NCBI GenBank assembly: GCA_037954235.1
Contig: JBBMOA010000020.1
Coordinates: forward strand, 20,368,677 to 20,432,676
Direction of reading: 5' to 3'
Origin: Aulostomus chinensis
Lineage: Eukaryota; Chordata; Actinopteri; Syngnathiformes; Aulostomidae
DNA length: 64,000 nucleotides
Part shown: piece after piece, positions 17,297-31,926 of the stretch
Layout: each line of letters starts with the position of its first letter
Position numbering within the stretch: the first letter of the stretch is position 1
Program-made: the position numbers and the translations under genes
The notes under the pieces: model-generated
Told to the model about the DNA's origin: nothing
Databases searched by the model: none
Seen by the model: the letters and a program-made list of their open reading frames with translations, nothing else

Positions 17297-19224
17297 ACGC
17301 CACCACCTGGCCACTCCCCTTTTCATTAATACACTCAGGAAAAAATGATACACACTCACATGTCATCAAAACTGAAAATAAGAGATATTTGTTGATGATG
17401 CAACAGGTTTTTTTTTTAAGAAATTTTTAATTTGATCCCATCGTCCCCGATGTCACATAGTTTTCAAAGAGAGTTCTAATGTTTTTTTTAGATTTTTTAA
17501 AAGGGAAAGCAAACTAGAGGACGACTGAATCCCAAACTGCACATGCAAAATATTGAATTGTACAGCCGACATAAAATGTTATAATCTCCACCAGACGACC
17601 TTCTTTTCTTTTACCTTGAGCCACTGACAGCACAATGTCCCTTTTTGTGATGATGCGGTTCACTTCACTGTTGAGCAGTCATGGGACGTCATGCCATGTC
17701 TGTCCAGGCTACACGGAGCCATGAGTCAGAGCTCTTCTCTGTGTGTCCAAATACTCCAGACGTCCCTGACGGGTCACTCTCAGGTTAACTCACTGTGCTG
17801 CCTCTCGTCATCGCTGAAATTGACAGTGTCACTGGACAAATGCAACACAATCAAAATCTTAAGTGGCTTTCGAATAATACTTCCAAAGTTCTTCCTGCAA
17901 AAGCAAGCAAATCCTCGCTAGAGTTAACCCTGACAGAGGAAATGTGAACTCAACCAAATAGATATCTCCGGGGCAACTTCACAACAAATAACACTTCAAT
18001 TTGGGGTCTTGCAAAGATACACTGGTTCCTCTCAGACCGTGATTAGATTAACCATCATCTGAGCTAGAAAATGTCAGAAATGGCTAGAATGCTGAAATGT
18101 AATCCTCCAAGAATTCAGTGCCTGAAGGTTTTTCCAACTGGTTCTTCTCTCTCTAACACCAACTGGGTGCTAGAGAGTGAAGAGCATCAGAAGGTTGCAC
18201 CATTCTTTTCAGGTAAGTAGCGGGGTTGCTGCTACTGCTCAGGGTTACAGTAACCTTGTCACCCAACGCAACAGCTCTGATATGGACAAAGGTATTTGGC
18301 CGTTAATTAATCTGATTGTCGAAAAGGATCATCAAATGTATAAAGAATGTCCAGAAAATGTCAACCTGATGGGGCAACGCCACAGTTCGCATGTTCCCTG
18401 CCATTTGCGACTATTAATCGTCACAAATGGTAATGAAGCTCGTTTTAGACTGCTCAGTTCAGCCATGCTTGGCCTACAGCACAGTGACCTCCAAACAACC
18501 AGTAGAACATAGAATCCCTTCACGTTTTTACTGCAAACGGATTAAGGTGGAGACCATCAGATCACTCCATCAGTTTTGGGCTGAAGAAGACTGTCAGAGA
18601 GAGAACAAGCAGCGGCAGGAGAAGCCAGTGGGGCTCCAAGCTAAGCTAAAGACGCTAGCTTAAACTGAGGGCTTCTACTCCTCCTTTTTCTATTTCTCCA
18701 TTTCTGTTGCAGGCCGCTTCCAAAACCGATACAAATCCCTATCAGAAAATAATGATGTGTTTGTCAGCGGAGTTAAAATCAGTCAGGTTTTTATACAAAA
18801 AAACATTTGGTTAGCTTAAAGGAAAGATCGTTTCAGGCCTGAATTTGCACACAGCTTCATGTGTGTGATTGTACTTTTTCAACATAAATGGGGAGGAACC
18901 AGAATTTGCGGAGAGGAGAGGTGACTCAAATACAAATGTACAATAAAATGTCCCTGCAACAGTTACTCTTATAGGTAGAATAGTTACGTATTGTTGTTTT
19001 AAAATATTTTCTCAATTTTTCCTTCTTTCTTCTGTTTTTTTGTTTAGATATAACAGAAAAGCTTTGCTAATCTCTAATGTCATGGCTCTGTTGCAGTATT
19101 ATGATCAGCATTGTGTGTATAACACAATGACCTGCACAATACTACTGTATACAACTATTTTAATGCCTTTGTGTTGCGTTAGCATGCTCAGTACAAAGGC
19201 ACAGATGCATGCATGCACACACGG

Positions 19225-19250
19225 ACACACACACACACACACACACACAC
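19225..19250. repeat. (AC)n microsatellite
   Basis: This is a short AC array in intergenic DNA, with no other feature attached. Confidence 0.85.
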
Positions 19251-19384
19251 TCATGAATTCTTCATGAGTGTGTGGAGAAGCCTGTAGTCAGACCTCAAGA
19301 GGTCAGCTGTGGCTCACAGCACCACACATCAAGCTAGGGAAGGGTGTGGCTGGCCAATTTGGGAGTCTGAAGCCTCTGGGAGTG

Positions 19385-19389
19385 AGTGA

Positions 19390-19443
<54 letters not shown>
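19385..19443. repeat. (GAGT)n(GT)n microsatellite
   Basis: A few GAGT units pass into an uninterrupted GT array of nearly 50 bases. Confidence 0.88.
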
Positions 19444-19444
<1 letters not shown>

Positions 19445-22399
19445 CATAATGGGGCAATCAATATCTCATTAGTACTTCAAGTTTAGGGGCATTCTACATC
19501 TTTTGTATAAAACTGTACAAGATTTGATGATAACTGAGGTTTGAATCTGAAAGCATGTTGATCAGTTTAAATATTTGGCTGCATCATATTTTTGCATATT
19601 TTTTGCTCGTTGTGAAGTACTCAGGAGAGTGGACCTCCGCCAAGGTCTTTGGGTGAAAAAAGTGCAGTTTTTACGGGGATCTTCCCCAAGTTTTTAGGGG
19701 TTCATCACCGGCCAGTGCTCAAGCTGCCAGCCAGGTTTCTGACAATCAACTGGGTAGAGACCACAAACCAAAGACAGAACCTCTTTAGCAGCTCCTCATA
19801 CTTTCTGTTGCTGCCTCCAAGTGGCCAAAAGATGCATCTCCTACCCTGTAAAAGGTCAAACAAACAACACTGAATTTACAATCCCAGTAGATAACGCCGG
19901 AGAAATTTGTCAGTCTGCTTGAAAGGCAACAGATCAGCCAGAAGGATCTTGGGAATGAAACAAGCTCACTTAAGCAGCAGTGTGAGCAACAGTTCAGACA
20001 CACAGGACCGTTCTCTTTGAGTTAATCTTCACCTGCTCTACTCTGGCACTCAGAAAGCAGACAAACTTGCCATTTGACCCCGAATCCCTTTAATAACTCT
20101 CTGCACTGACAACTTTACAGAATCAGGCACCTGGAGAGAGAGAGAGTAAAAAACAGCAACACCATTTTTCCTGCACTGTGACCTGGCTTCAGACAAGCCC
20201 AAACAAAGCTGTGTTTACATGATGTGAGATGGAGAGGATGCTTTTGCTCTGACTGCATGCGGAGGGCTGCAGAGATGACAAGGTTGTTTTGTTTTTTTCC
20301 TGACTGTCCAGAAGTTATCGGTTCCCTCAACTAACTTCCTCTCTCTTGCTCCAGTTCATAGTTAGTCTCCTTGCTGCTGAAATTAATACTTCTGTCCATA
20401 ACTCACTCAACTTACCACACTGTAATAGGTTAAAACTGAAAACTGTGCTGCAAGTATACTCCAGTGTAAGAGGTTTATACTGTTCAATTAAAGTAGTGGC
20501 TGTTGACCATGTGATGACATATGCGTCTGAGAGGCAGCAGTGATGTCACCTCGAGGAGATCTCCTTTTGTAATTTCAACCAATGAGGAAGCTGAGGGAAA
20601 AGGGAGCAACGGTGAGGTGTGCTGCTGTTAGGCAGAAGAGAGCAGCCTGGCAGGAGCAGGGTTTTCCAAAGTGACGGCGGTGGCTTTAGCCTCTGATAAG
20701 CTCTCGGCCTTGTCTCAACACTCATAAGCTCTAAACCCCTTAGCGCCCTTTCTTTACCGCTTCCTCTCCATTGAAGGTAGAAAATACCAAGTCAGATACT
20801 ACAAGGTAATCCCCACAATGCGAAAGGAAATGTTTACGAGTAGGTTCAATCACCTGTGGCTGCACTTAGCGGGAGCTAGTGAGGCTTTTGTGTCTCGGAA
20901 TAGAGAGTGAACAAGAAAGATACAATCGAAGAGAGTGCAAGTAGGAGTAAGAGAGAGAGAGGGAGATGCTTTCAAAAGAAACAATATTGCTGCAGTTGCC
21001 ATGGGTACAGCAGCACGTTTGCACAGAACTAAGTGTCTTTGTGTGTGCGTTTGTCTGTTTGTATTTGCGTATTTACCTGTTAAGAACGCTTTTATATCAT
21101 GACATCATTTCATTATTAAGTCAGAGCATAACTAGCTGACACTCCTATGAGGTTGGATGCACTACATTAACCTGTGTGCTCCCACAATGCACCACTAGAT
21201 GGGGATGTCAATGAAGTCATGTGGGAGGTATTCCTTGACAGGCAATGAGATTATGCTTATTCATCTTGTATACAGTCGTACTACATGAACACAGGATTAA
21301 AAACAACATAAACGAGACATGACCAGGCCAAAAAAAAAAAAAAGTATTACTTTTAAATATAAGAGGGAAACAATTAAATCTAATTACATGACCAGATATT
21401 AGTTAAATATATTTTAAACAAATTTGCAAATTATACTTCATCAATAAACCCTGTACAAACAAGTTTGATAGGGGTCTGTAAATAAGATTTCTCAACATTA
21501 ATTAGGTTTTTTAAAAAAAAAATCCAGGATAAAGGTTCAAAACTCTTCCATCATTTCCTGCAACACGATATTTGGCTTTTCGTAGAATGACTTTCACTGA
21601 AGCCACCATGTCAAGCTACTGTGCCCCCCAAACCTCTGAAGAAACGAACCTTTTAACAGCCAACCTTTAGAAAGGTGATGATATGATCCACACCAGGTAC
21701 AGTTTTTATCCCTTCAAAGAACTTCTGTAAATTTAGGCTGAGCGTTTTTACAGCAGAACTTTAGGAGGTCCACCAGGAGATATATCAACTGTCAATTTAA
21801 AGATTTAATTGTGTCTATTTAGGCCCACTAACATCTAGAAAACTGAAACCTCTGAGAGGTAAAAAGCTTCTTAATGCAAACAAGCGCACCTGTTTGGGTT
21901 CATTTAAAAGCCAACTCACAAAAATGGATCCTCCCAGCCTGGAATAGTCACCAGTTGAGGGTAGGGCCGTTCCCACTGCTTATAGTCCGGGCTCACATTT
22001 CTCAGGGAGGTTCATGGTTGGTGGGGAGGCAGCATGAGAGACAGAGCAGGAGAGCATAGAATCACCAGAGGTCAAATCAAAAGAGCAGGGAACACATCAA
22101 ATAGTGGATTTTTTTTTTTTTCGTTCTGAGAGAAGATGCGTGCACTTGAACATGTGCCAGTTTGCAGAGTGGCAGCAAATGGTTTGTGGCACATGTGCAG
22201 GCAACGGGGGTGGGAATTCACCCGTGACTTATTCCGTAAACGGAGATGACAAAGGTACAGAAGAGTAGACGTACATATAGTAAACAAACACTCGGATCAG
22301 ATCAAAGTTTTTTGTTTTTGTTTTTACTCAAGTGAATTGGAAAAAATACAGAATCTGAAATGTACTCAAGGTACAAATGGAAAAAAAACAATAATTTGA

Positions 22400-22438
22400 T
22401 AATATAATATAATATAATATAATATAATATAATATAAT
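22400..22438. repeat. (AATAT)n pentanucleotide repeat
   Basis: About eight AATAT units directly abut the truncated SINE that starts at 22441. Confidence 0.88.
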
Positions 22439-22440
22439 CA

Positions 22441-22762
22441 CAGCAAGAAGGTTCTGGGTTCCAGCCCTGGCTCCATCACAGGGTCTTTCTGTGTGAGTCT
22501 CCATGTTCTCCCTGTTCCTGTGTGGGTTCTCTCTGGTACTCCAGCTTCCCCCACAGTCCAAAGACATCAAGAGGGGACCAGGTTAATCCAGACTCTAAAT
22601 TGACCGGGAGAGCCAATGGTTGTCTGTCTCTATGTGTTGGCCCTGTGATGGACCGGTGACCCGTCCAGGGTGAACCCAGCCTCTCACCCAAAAACTGCTG
22701 GGATAGGCTCCACCCCCAGCAACCATTAACAGGATAAGCGTAAGAAAATGGCTGGATGGATG
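22441..22762 (+). mobile_element. 5'-truncated SINE, same family as 2622
   Basis: The sequence matches the 2622 element from CAGCAAGAAGGTTCTGGGTT through the GGAT tail but lacks the A-box part of the head. The B-box is altered to GGTTCCAGCCC, so it should be transcriptionally dead. Confidence 0.8.
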
Positions 22763-23574
22763 ATATAACTCCCTCTAACACATCTCTGTTTTTAAGTCAG
22801 ACATGGTGGGTTTAAACTGAGTAGCAAAGATGTATCCCTTCCCGCATGTCAGCTGGTGCGATAAATCAAACCTCGGCGATAAGGAAGAACTTTGCCTCAT
22901 CGATCCCTGTGTTTAACAACAACACGCAGCGCTAGACCTTGGCATGATAATGGAGGATGGACGAGCCCTCTATGTCCCACTCCTCGATATCTCCTTCAGT
23001 TAATCAGACAGCCACGCATAAAAAAAACCCCTCTCCTATCATTGTAGGACAAATCGAGGCCTCATACACGCTGCAGTCTGTGGAAGAACCCTGTGCTACA
23101 AATGAAATGGCAGAAACAGAGATAGAAGATCAATGAAGACTCTGATCCTCCTGCAGCAGGGGTGACACTCTCAGTCCAGTATTTGCTGATCATGGTCCCA
23201 AGAGGATGAATCATGTTGCCTGCATTTGTGAACTTCCCTTGAGGTTGTCATTTTTCTTTTATTTGAGTGTATTCCAAGCACATTAGATGTGACTGAAAGA
23301 TGAATTGCATGAGTTCATCCCTGTTTTTTAAATTACCATTTGACGAGAGCTTTTGTTATTCGATTTATGCACCCTGCATTGAATAGACTGAGCTTAGCAT
23401 TAATGCTGAAGGCAAGGGGGCATTTATGACTATTTAAAACTGTAAACATTAGTTTGTATGCATTAATTAGAATATCAATCACGTAGAGGTTTCAGAATGT
23501 TAGTTACCTTGAAAACAAGTTACTTTTATGATGTTCAAAATCAATAACACTTGGGAGCAGTGACTTAATTTCAA

Positions 23575-24440
23575 TAACTTGCCCAACACAGCCAATAGCC
23601 AACAAGAAAACATCATCCTCCAATTTTGAACAAACTTCCCTGGATGATTTGACATCTTTTCCCCCTGCTGGCCATCAGAAATATTGCAATTTAAGGCACC
23701 TTTCAGTCCCTGGAGGCTCCATTCACATCTTTTCTGGTATTTATCCTGTTTTCCTAACACTAATGTGCAATGTTTTTAGTAAACTTGCTACACATCAGTA
23801 CATTAGCATTGTCATTAAGAGAGTTAGCATACTAACATTAGCCCCATCTCAAAGCAGCTTCCATCACTGGAATAGCTGGTAATTTCAAGGCGGTTGGCTC
23901 ATGTGAAAAGACTAATAAAAATGTCCATGGGAATATTTCATGAATTATTTGAAAAGTTAACATTTATACTACATATTACCATAAATGTAGTGGACAGCCA
24001 CTAACTGGCAAGCTGATGTTACCTTAGCTAATATCAAAGTCCGACTTGGAACAAACTTCCCCGGATGATTTGGCATCTTTTCCCCCTGCTGGCCATCAGA
24101 AATACTGCAATTTAAGGCACCTTTCAGTCCCCGGAGGCTCCATTCACATCTTTTATGGTATTTATCCCGTTTTCCTAATGCTAATGTACTAGGATTTTTG
24201 TAAAATTTAAACCTGCTATACATCGGCACATTAGCATTGTCACTGGCTAGCTGATGTTACCTTGACGAATATCAACATCCGACTGTTAAATGACTTCCCC
24301 GGATGAGTTGACATCTTTTCCCCCTGATGGTCATCAGAGATACTACAATTTAAGCCAGTTTTCAGACCCTCGAGGCTCAAGCTACTTCTTTTTATATCAT
24401 TATTTGATTTAGCCAACATGCTATGATTGTGTAACATGAC
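23575..24440. repeat. Three diverged tandem repeat copies
   Basis: Near-identical blocks containing CATCTTTTCCCCCTG begin at about 23634, 24055 and 24293 and extend for 100-200 bases each, sharing CAATTTAAG and a GGCTC block. Copies 1 and 2 are closest, and copy 3 is more diverged. The spacing is about 420 and 240 bases. The unit also carries GCTAATGCTAGC-type sequence common in fish repeats. Confidence 0.75.
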
Positions 24441-24525
24441 ATTTTAGCATTGTCATAGGTAGCGTGCTAGCATGCTAATGCTAGTATCACCTCCAGGACT
24501 GTTAGCATAACTTGTGTTCCCTTCA

Positions 24526-24670
<145 letters not shown>

Positions 24671-24779
24671 ATTAACTAAAGCAGTATTATATTCTGTATG
24701 AAAGACGGTGAAAATACAGCTGAAGGGAGATACTTATAGACGTGTTTAATTTCCAAAACGGAGGCGTAGGCGCAGACAG

Positions 24780-25057
24780 TAGTAGGTGGACGTAAGAGAC
24801 GGCTGTCAGTCCATGCTCAGGCGCACAGGTGCTGGACATGACCGGCGCTCTCCGCCTTCTCCGCCTCCACCAACTGCGCTCATTCGCTCTCCCCAACAGC
24901 CCGGATGTAGCGCACAGGACCGCACAGTCCTCCACTCACTGATAATAACATGGCGCTGGCAGACACATAACTGTGCCCACCACAGAGATAAATACCACAG
25001 AAACAGACCAAAATAAACGACGGGACATGTGAGCTCTTCGACCCCCAAGACGAGCAG
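24780..25057 (+). other. pak5: Candidate 5' non-coding exon of pak5
   Basis: A GC-richer block in otherwise AT-rich DNA ends in a near-perfect donor (CAG|GTAAGT). It contains an upstream open frame starting at the ATG at 24813 and ending at 25016, which is short and has no recognised domain. The block lies on the same strand and upstream of the pak5 coding exon, so a 5' UTR exon is the natural reading. The link across 33 kb is inference, and the 5' end is unknown. Confidence 0.42.
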
Positions 25058-27256
25058 GTAAGTGCTGCGCCTGTTAGTCGAGGAAACGCAGTTTGACGGT
25101 GCGTTTTTGTGAGATGTGTATGCTGGTTGTTTCTTGCAGGGGGGAGCAAAAAACGCCGCTCTTTACAGGCGAAATGCGTGTCTAAAGGTGTAGTTTGTGC
25201 CTGTGCCTCACCGCCCGCCTAGCACTGAAAGAGCAGCGTCATCCCGGCCAGTTTTTGTTACGATGCTTACGGTGCATCCGTGCAGAAATAAATCTGTCAT
25301 TTTGTGGAGCATGTGTTGTCATGGCTGTCAGGCTCTCTGTGCGTCGGCCGCTGTCCTTGGTATTGAATTGGGTGGGCATGACACCCCTGCATGCTGCAAA
25401 TACATTCTGGAGGCATGTTTATGCTTTTTTTCCCTTCGTCCTCCCCTCAATGCTCTCATTGTTGTGTTGGCGGAGCAGTCGTTGTTGATGGTTGGTGGTC
25501 GAAGGAAAAATCACTATTGCATCTACAACCAAAATAATCCAGTGTAGGTGCTTGTGTGTTGCTGCTTCCGAGTGAGTGCACTGCTGTAATTGCATTTTTC
25601 CCTTTTTATTCTATTTTTACTGCAACAGCATCCCCTCTACTGTACCCCACCCCCACCCCTCTATATTTCTTCATCACTCTAATGAGTGACAGTGATTATG
25701 ACTTTGCAAGACATTTATTTGCACTGCCCATGCTTCCTTGTTTTCTTCCCCAGCCAGTGTGTGTGTGTGTGTGTGTTTGTGTGTGTGTGCTGGGGCTAAT
25801 GTAGGCCAGGTAAGGGCAGGAACAGATGGCTTGTTTTCAAGTTCAACGTGGCTTTGGGATTAGAATGTGTAGACGAAAATTAAAAGTGGTGGGTAGGCCC
25901 TCTGATTAGGAGGGTTCCCCTCCTAAGCTCATAATCGCCCTAACAACAACATTCTGTTAATGGGAAATATGAACAGCTCATTCGAAACAGTTTCGTGAGG
26001 TCTATCTTTGGACCTAAGTGCTTAATGGTGTTTTAAGGAATCACATGAGATAGCAAATAAATTTATTTTTTTTGCTAATATAACAATGAGTGAACAAATC
26101 AGCGGTGCTGCACAATAAAGCTAAACATACAAATAGAAATATAGTAAAATTAAATTTTAAAAAATCCCATCATTTTTTTCCCGGCAAAATCTTGTCTTAT
26201 CACAATATCTGTAAAAAGTAATCCGTAAATGATTTTATCTGTATATTGCTCAGCCCTGCAGATCGAGATAGTAGAATTCACCTGCAATGAGCATAAGTGT
26301 TAGCTACATAACTACAAACAATCACATTTTTCACTTACATCGTCGTCGAATTCGGATTTGAGGTGCACGATAATGTCATCAAGTCATCAGTATAGGCAGA
26401 TATTGGTATGTTTTTTTTAGTATATCAGAATCAGTCAAAACAGGTCAGTCAATGTATGAATTATGAGTTTTTCCAAATGATTTGCAAATAAAAAAAACTG
26501 CTACTTTTTAAAAATTCACAATGTGTCCTTGCATAATATAAACTTGTATATAGATCATAGGGGCACTGAGCAACATACTAAGGTGGAAAACTGAGGTGGC
26601 AAAACATTAAATCACATGGAATTGATTCGAAAGGCTTGCAGCCACTTCAGTTTTCAGGAAAATATTTAAATAAGCATGGAGACGATAAGATGATGGGAAA
26701 CAGGTAACCTTCCTTTGTAAGAAGACATTCCTACCCGCAGTCGCTAACGAAAACGTCCTCTACAAACCCGTGAAAGTAACATGTTTATGTTCTTTCATCC
26801 CACTCAAGTATATTTTCCTAACTGTCAAACTATTCCTTTAAGCCAGATTACTCTCCACTGAACTCTTTGGCCGGTAATCTTCTGATAATCTTCTGATAAT
26901 GGCGGTGTTGTGATCTCTATACCTTGTAAGTCAAAGTAAAGCCCTTTGCTATCCATCACAAATTAAATATCATCACTGCTGGTCTGCAATCTCTCAAACC
27001 CATCGCGTCCTGTGCGGGTGATATGTCAAGGTGAGATTAATGCTTGTGTTTATTTGTCCTTTGGAGATGAGGGGATGTGTGTTATTTTAAAATCCAGGGG
27101 TACTTAGTCGTTGAGTCAATGTGTGGGTCTGTGTATGCTTGCTTGCACACTCCCTGGTTATCCACTCGGCAATGTATTCAGCGCCAGCACGGAGCACAAC
27201 AGCTTTACATAATGATCAAAGCTTGAGAGATGCCAGAGCATGGCTTCAGCCTGCAG

Positions 27257-27281
27257 TAATAATAATAATAATAATAATAAC
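27257..27281. repeat. (AAT)n microsatellite
   Basis: About eight AAT units occur in non-coding DNA. Confidence 0.85.
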
Positions 27282-28877
27282 CTTTGAAGTTATCGCAATC
27301 CCACAACCCCTTTCCCTTCATACTCTGCCTCTCTCACTCACTGGCTTCCTGTCTCTCTCAACCTTGCACGCACACACCCACGCGCGCACACGCACAGACC
27401 CACTCGAAGGTCCTCTTCTGTTTAATGTTTGTGGATATGGGTTGAGTACTTAAAAGGAGATAGCGGTAATGAACGCATGACTAACTATTTTAGGTCCTGT
27501 AGCTCTGGCTGTCTGTGAGAAGGCAGCCTTCATTGCTGGCATAAATCTGCAATTACATAAGAGTCCGAGGGAGTCATAGATTGAATAATTTGACCAGAAG
27601 AAAATCAGCAGTTCATTCCATCGCACATTGTTGTTATGTCATCTCTAGTGGTGCTTCTTCCTCAGCGTTCAAGAGGAGCCTTCACATCAGGGACCCGGAC
27701 CCAAGTACACTTGACCCCAGTTTGTTAGATTAATATGAACACTGTGTACCGTACCTGCAAAAATGTTGTCAGGTCTACCTCAAATGCTGGTCTCAAGTAC
27801 CCAAGGATCAGGTGTCAGCGCTGCTGTTCCAAAACACAGAAGTGGACTGATGTTTAGAACGTGCACTGCCCTTCTTCAGAGTGTGTAGATACACAAGTGT
27901 GCTCTCGAGATACACCGTGAAATTCTGGGCTGATATCAACACTGATGTCAAAAGCGATAATTTGGCTGATTCTGATGTCTTGTGTTATGTTTGTTTATAT
28001 GATTTTGTTAATCTTGACTTCCTCTTCAATCCTGGAGAAACAAAAAGGAAAAAATCATTCGGGATGCACCGTATTACTGGCAGTAAACCTAGGATTTACA
28101 GAAACATGGAAAAACTTTACTTTTTCAAATTCACAATGTCATCTTATTTGCAGTTATTTACAGCTTTTTGTTGGTTGACATTTACATGAAAGCACCGATG
28201 AACTTTTCTATATTACTCAAATCCTGTAAACGAAGAAGTTCTGAGCTTGACGAGCAAAGATGAAGGAGCAATGAAGGACTGGGTAGGGAGACCAAGGCTG
28301 TCCAAAAACAGGAGCTGACAAGAGAGAGCATCCTTTGCTTCGCTGCGAACCACACGCTAACAACAGAATCACTTAACCTGTGGTCGGAAAGTTTGAGAAC
28401 AAGTCTCTGACAAAATCTAAATGATAAAACCTCGCTGCTTTTATTTTGAAGGCAGTATCTTTGCCCTGGAGTTGATTTTTGTCGGTAATTGATCTAGGAT
28501 CATGCCAGACAGGGCAGACAAAATCAAAAGAACATTTTCATTTACAATTTTTACTGTGTACCTAACAGCAGTGGCGCATGTCTAGTGTGCGACACGGTGT
28601 GAAAGCTGACCAGTAGGAAGCAATCGTGCCCAACATGAAACTGCCTCGTGTGCCACAGGCCCACATCTCTATCTCCCTCTTTGTGGTTAAATAGTGTTTG
28701 AAATGCAAGGCTAGGAGTTTGTTATCTGTAATTGAAGCATCTGATTCATCCCTCTATTTATACTGGAGCCTCTCCAAAGACCCATTGGCCATTTTTAAAC
28801 AAGTGTCTGGCAGACTTGTGCCGGTCGATCTTGCTAATCAAGGAGCAGAGTCGGGGAGTTTTGCAACAAGGCACCGG

Positions 28878-29250
28878 ATGCATGAGAGGAGAGAATGAAA
28901 AGGAAAAAAAAGGGGGGATAGTCAGGGGAGCGAGAACGGTGAGGGGAAGACGGACGAGGGAGGAAAGATGAAGATGAGAAAGGTCGAGGAGGGTGAGGAA
29001 GAAGGCAGAGTAGATGAGACGTGAGAAGAAAGGATATGAGAGGAGGGTAGATGAGAGGGACAGGTGACCATAAGAGAAGGGGGGATGTGGGATAGAGAGA
29101 TAAGCTGCAGCGCAGAGCTGCTGGTGGTGAACCAGAGGTGAGGATGAAAGGAACATACAGATGAGTGAATTATTGGGCTAAAATGAGTTGAACTGGGGGT
29201 TGAAGATCGAAGATTAGAAAAAAGAAAGAAAGAGGAAGATGAGATGCACC
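28878..29250. repeat. Long purine-rich tract
   Basis: For about 370 bases the + strand is dominated by G and A, with runs such as GGAGGGTGAGGAAGAAGG. There is no simple period. Such polypurine tracts can form triplex DNA. Confidence 0.7.
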
Positions 29251-29612
29251 GAGAATAGCAAAAGGTAGAGATGCTGCGATCGCAATTTTCTTGCCTTTTT
29301 TTAGTTTCCGATTTTTATCAGGAGTCTCCCCTGCTGATTAGGATTTTAGCACATTCTGATTTCTTTCTTTCCAAGAAGTACAGCATGAACAAAAAAAAAT
29401 GTTGTTTTTTTTCCCAAATCAGTTTCCAAAAACTGTTACAGGTTCATCAACTCACTAAAATAAATCTCAAGACGAAGCGCTCCAGATAACTGGATAGTGC
29501 TTTTACGCATAAAATCCAATTTGAAAGAAAAGTGTATCCCACTCAGGCTACCATGATGAACTTAAAAACATCTGGTTAGAGGTTACCAGCCTCCACAGGG
29601 TGAAATTTCCTC

Positions 29613-29645
<33 letters not shown>

Positions 29646-31926
29646 TGCTTCAGCGCTTCATTCCGTGTCGTTGTGTGCATGACGTGAACCATCATGCTGT
29701 CGGTGCTTGTAAATTGGACTGGCACGAGTGGCGTTGGGAGACATTATCCTTGAAGGCTTTCTACCAAAAACGCTTGCTGGAAGGATTTTTATTAGAGTCT
29801 AGTCTTTTTAGCTACAATTTTTGATGTTTTTGTTAGTTAACAAAACTACTTGGCTAAGTTTAGGTTAGAACCTCTCATAATGAAAACATTCAAAAGACTC
29901 TCTAAACTACAGAATTCCTCATATTTAGGCTGACTAGCCAGTCTCTAGTGATGGCTGGCTGGTAACCCACCAATCAAAGGGTACTTCTCTAGTATATCAA
30001 GTGAGGCGTCACTGGAAAGGATGATTTCTTTGTTTTTATCATGTGATCAGTAAATGTGCTTGGTACAGTACTAGGGACACAGCCACTGGACTGTGTGAAT
30101 CTAAATCAACAACTATTGTTGGCCCAAGCTAATCCCCCTCAGAGCTTTCAGGCCTGAGGAATCTCAGACAGCACAGTTTCAGTTGAGAGGAAAATACTTT
30201 GACTGTGGTCTGAAACAAATTATCTGTTGTGTTTTGGAAAAGTGTGATATGTCATTGCCTTAGCCCAGATACTGCTTTGAAGAGACACAACCTAGATCCT
30301 TTTCTCAGTTTAAATTGTGTGTATCCGTGCTCAATGAGGCTGTTCTACTTCTTCCAGATTCCCCTCTTGTCCGAGAGGCTTGAAAGGCCTGACTGACTCT
30401 CAGTGCTCTGTGTGTGTGTGTGTGTGTGCGTGCGTGTGTGTGTCTGTGTGATGGTTATGGGACTATAAGACATCAGAGACCACTGCTGAAGAGGCCCAGT
30501 GAAGCTTGAATACCCAGAGATGCCCTCAGGCTACTGAGTGCTGCATCTGGCCCTTACAGCTCTGTCACTGACCCTCCAGGCTGAGGGGCTTCCACTATTT
30601 TTTGCCAGTGTGTGTGTGTCTGTGTGAGTCAGTAAATGTGTGTTAGCAGCCTCTAGATTTGGGTGATGTTGTCCGTTGTGATTACCAGTGTCATTGAGGT
30701 TTAACACAAACTCAGGCCGGACTCAGCAGCTTGTTTCATTGTGAGGAGCGGCTGACAGTGTCTGACAGAGTTTTTAATACTCAAATCTTTAATACGGCTT
30801 AATATGTATAGTTACTGAGCACAAACAAACCTCAGCTTCTCTGTATATTGGAGAGAAGTGTGATTCTTCAGGGTCTACTTGTGCAGAAAGGGTATTTAGT
30901 TGTGCACATACTGTGAATTTTGTGTGTGTTTGTGATAGAGAGCATCAGCCTAACGTGGGTGGAGCCTAATTCCAGTTTAATCACCATTAAAGTGATACCG
31001 GTTTAGAATGGGCAGTCGTAGAGCTCCAGTTGCTGCGTCTGCACTTTTCCCCCAAAGCACTGTGGTTTCGCACCATGAATGAATACAAGTATCATTTATA
31101 TGTAGCAATGCAAACAATACTATATTTATTTCGTATTCACACATATGCTATTGCCTTAAACTCATTGTCATAGACTGAAATCTCATGTTTAGAATTAGTC
31201 TAAAATAAGAGTTTCAGTGAGTAAAACATGACAAAAGCTTCAATCCAGCACCTACCTTTTTAGATCCCTAATGCTCAACTTCATTTCGACCCAGCTGACT
31301 TTTCTTGTGGTTAAACACTTTAACTGTAATCCTCACACGGACATTATTTCCACAGTGGATTAAAAGGCAGTTTGACTGCAGTGTTACAAGTCTAGTTAGA
31401 ATCCCAAAGCTTCATAGCACGCCGTCGTGAACACAACTCATGACCTGAAGCCACAGCAGCCGCAGTTGGTCTTACAAACCCCTGGAGATGTATCATCTGG
31501 TTTTCAATGGAGTCCCAGACAAACACTCATAGCAAAGACAAAAACTAGTACCAGACACAAGATATAACGCTAATGAAACACGCATCAAATAATCAAATAT
31601 ACAGAAAACAGCAAACAATTATAAATTGAATGTGAATGAACACTGAGTTACAACATGAGACTGATGAAGATGGTTACGATAATATTTCATGTTTCACACG
31701 ACAGACAAACACATGAAATGACTTAGTAAGTAGTAACACTGTAAAAGGAAGAAACAAGACGAGATAAAAGCAACATTCAAGAGAAAGCAATTCTATAAAA
31801 AGTGTGAGTTTTTAAAGAAAAAACTGAGCCTGATCTCCTCTGCTAGAATGTTCCAGAGCTAGTCGGTCCTAATTCCAAGAGCTTGGTCCCCTCTTGTTTG
31901 TAGCCTTGACCAAGGAATGACTAAAG

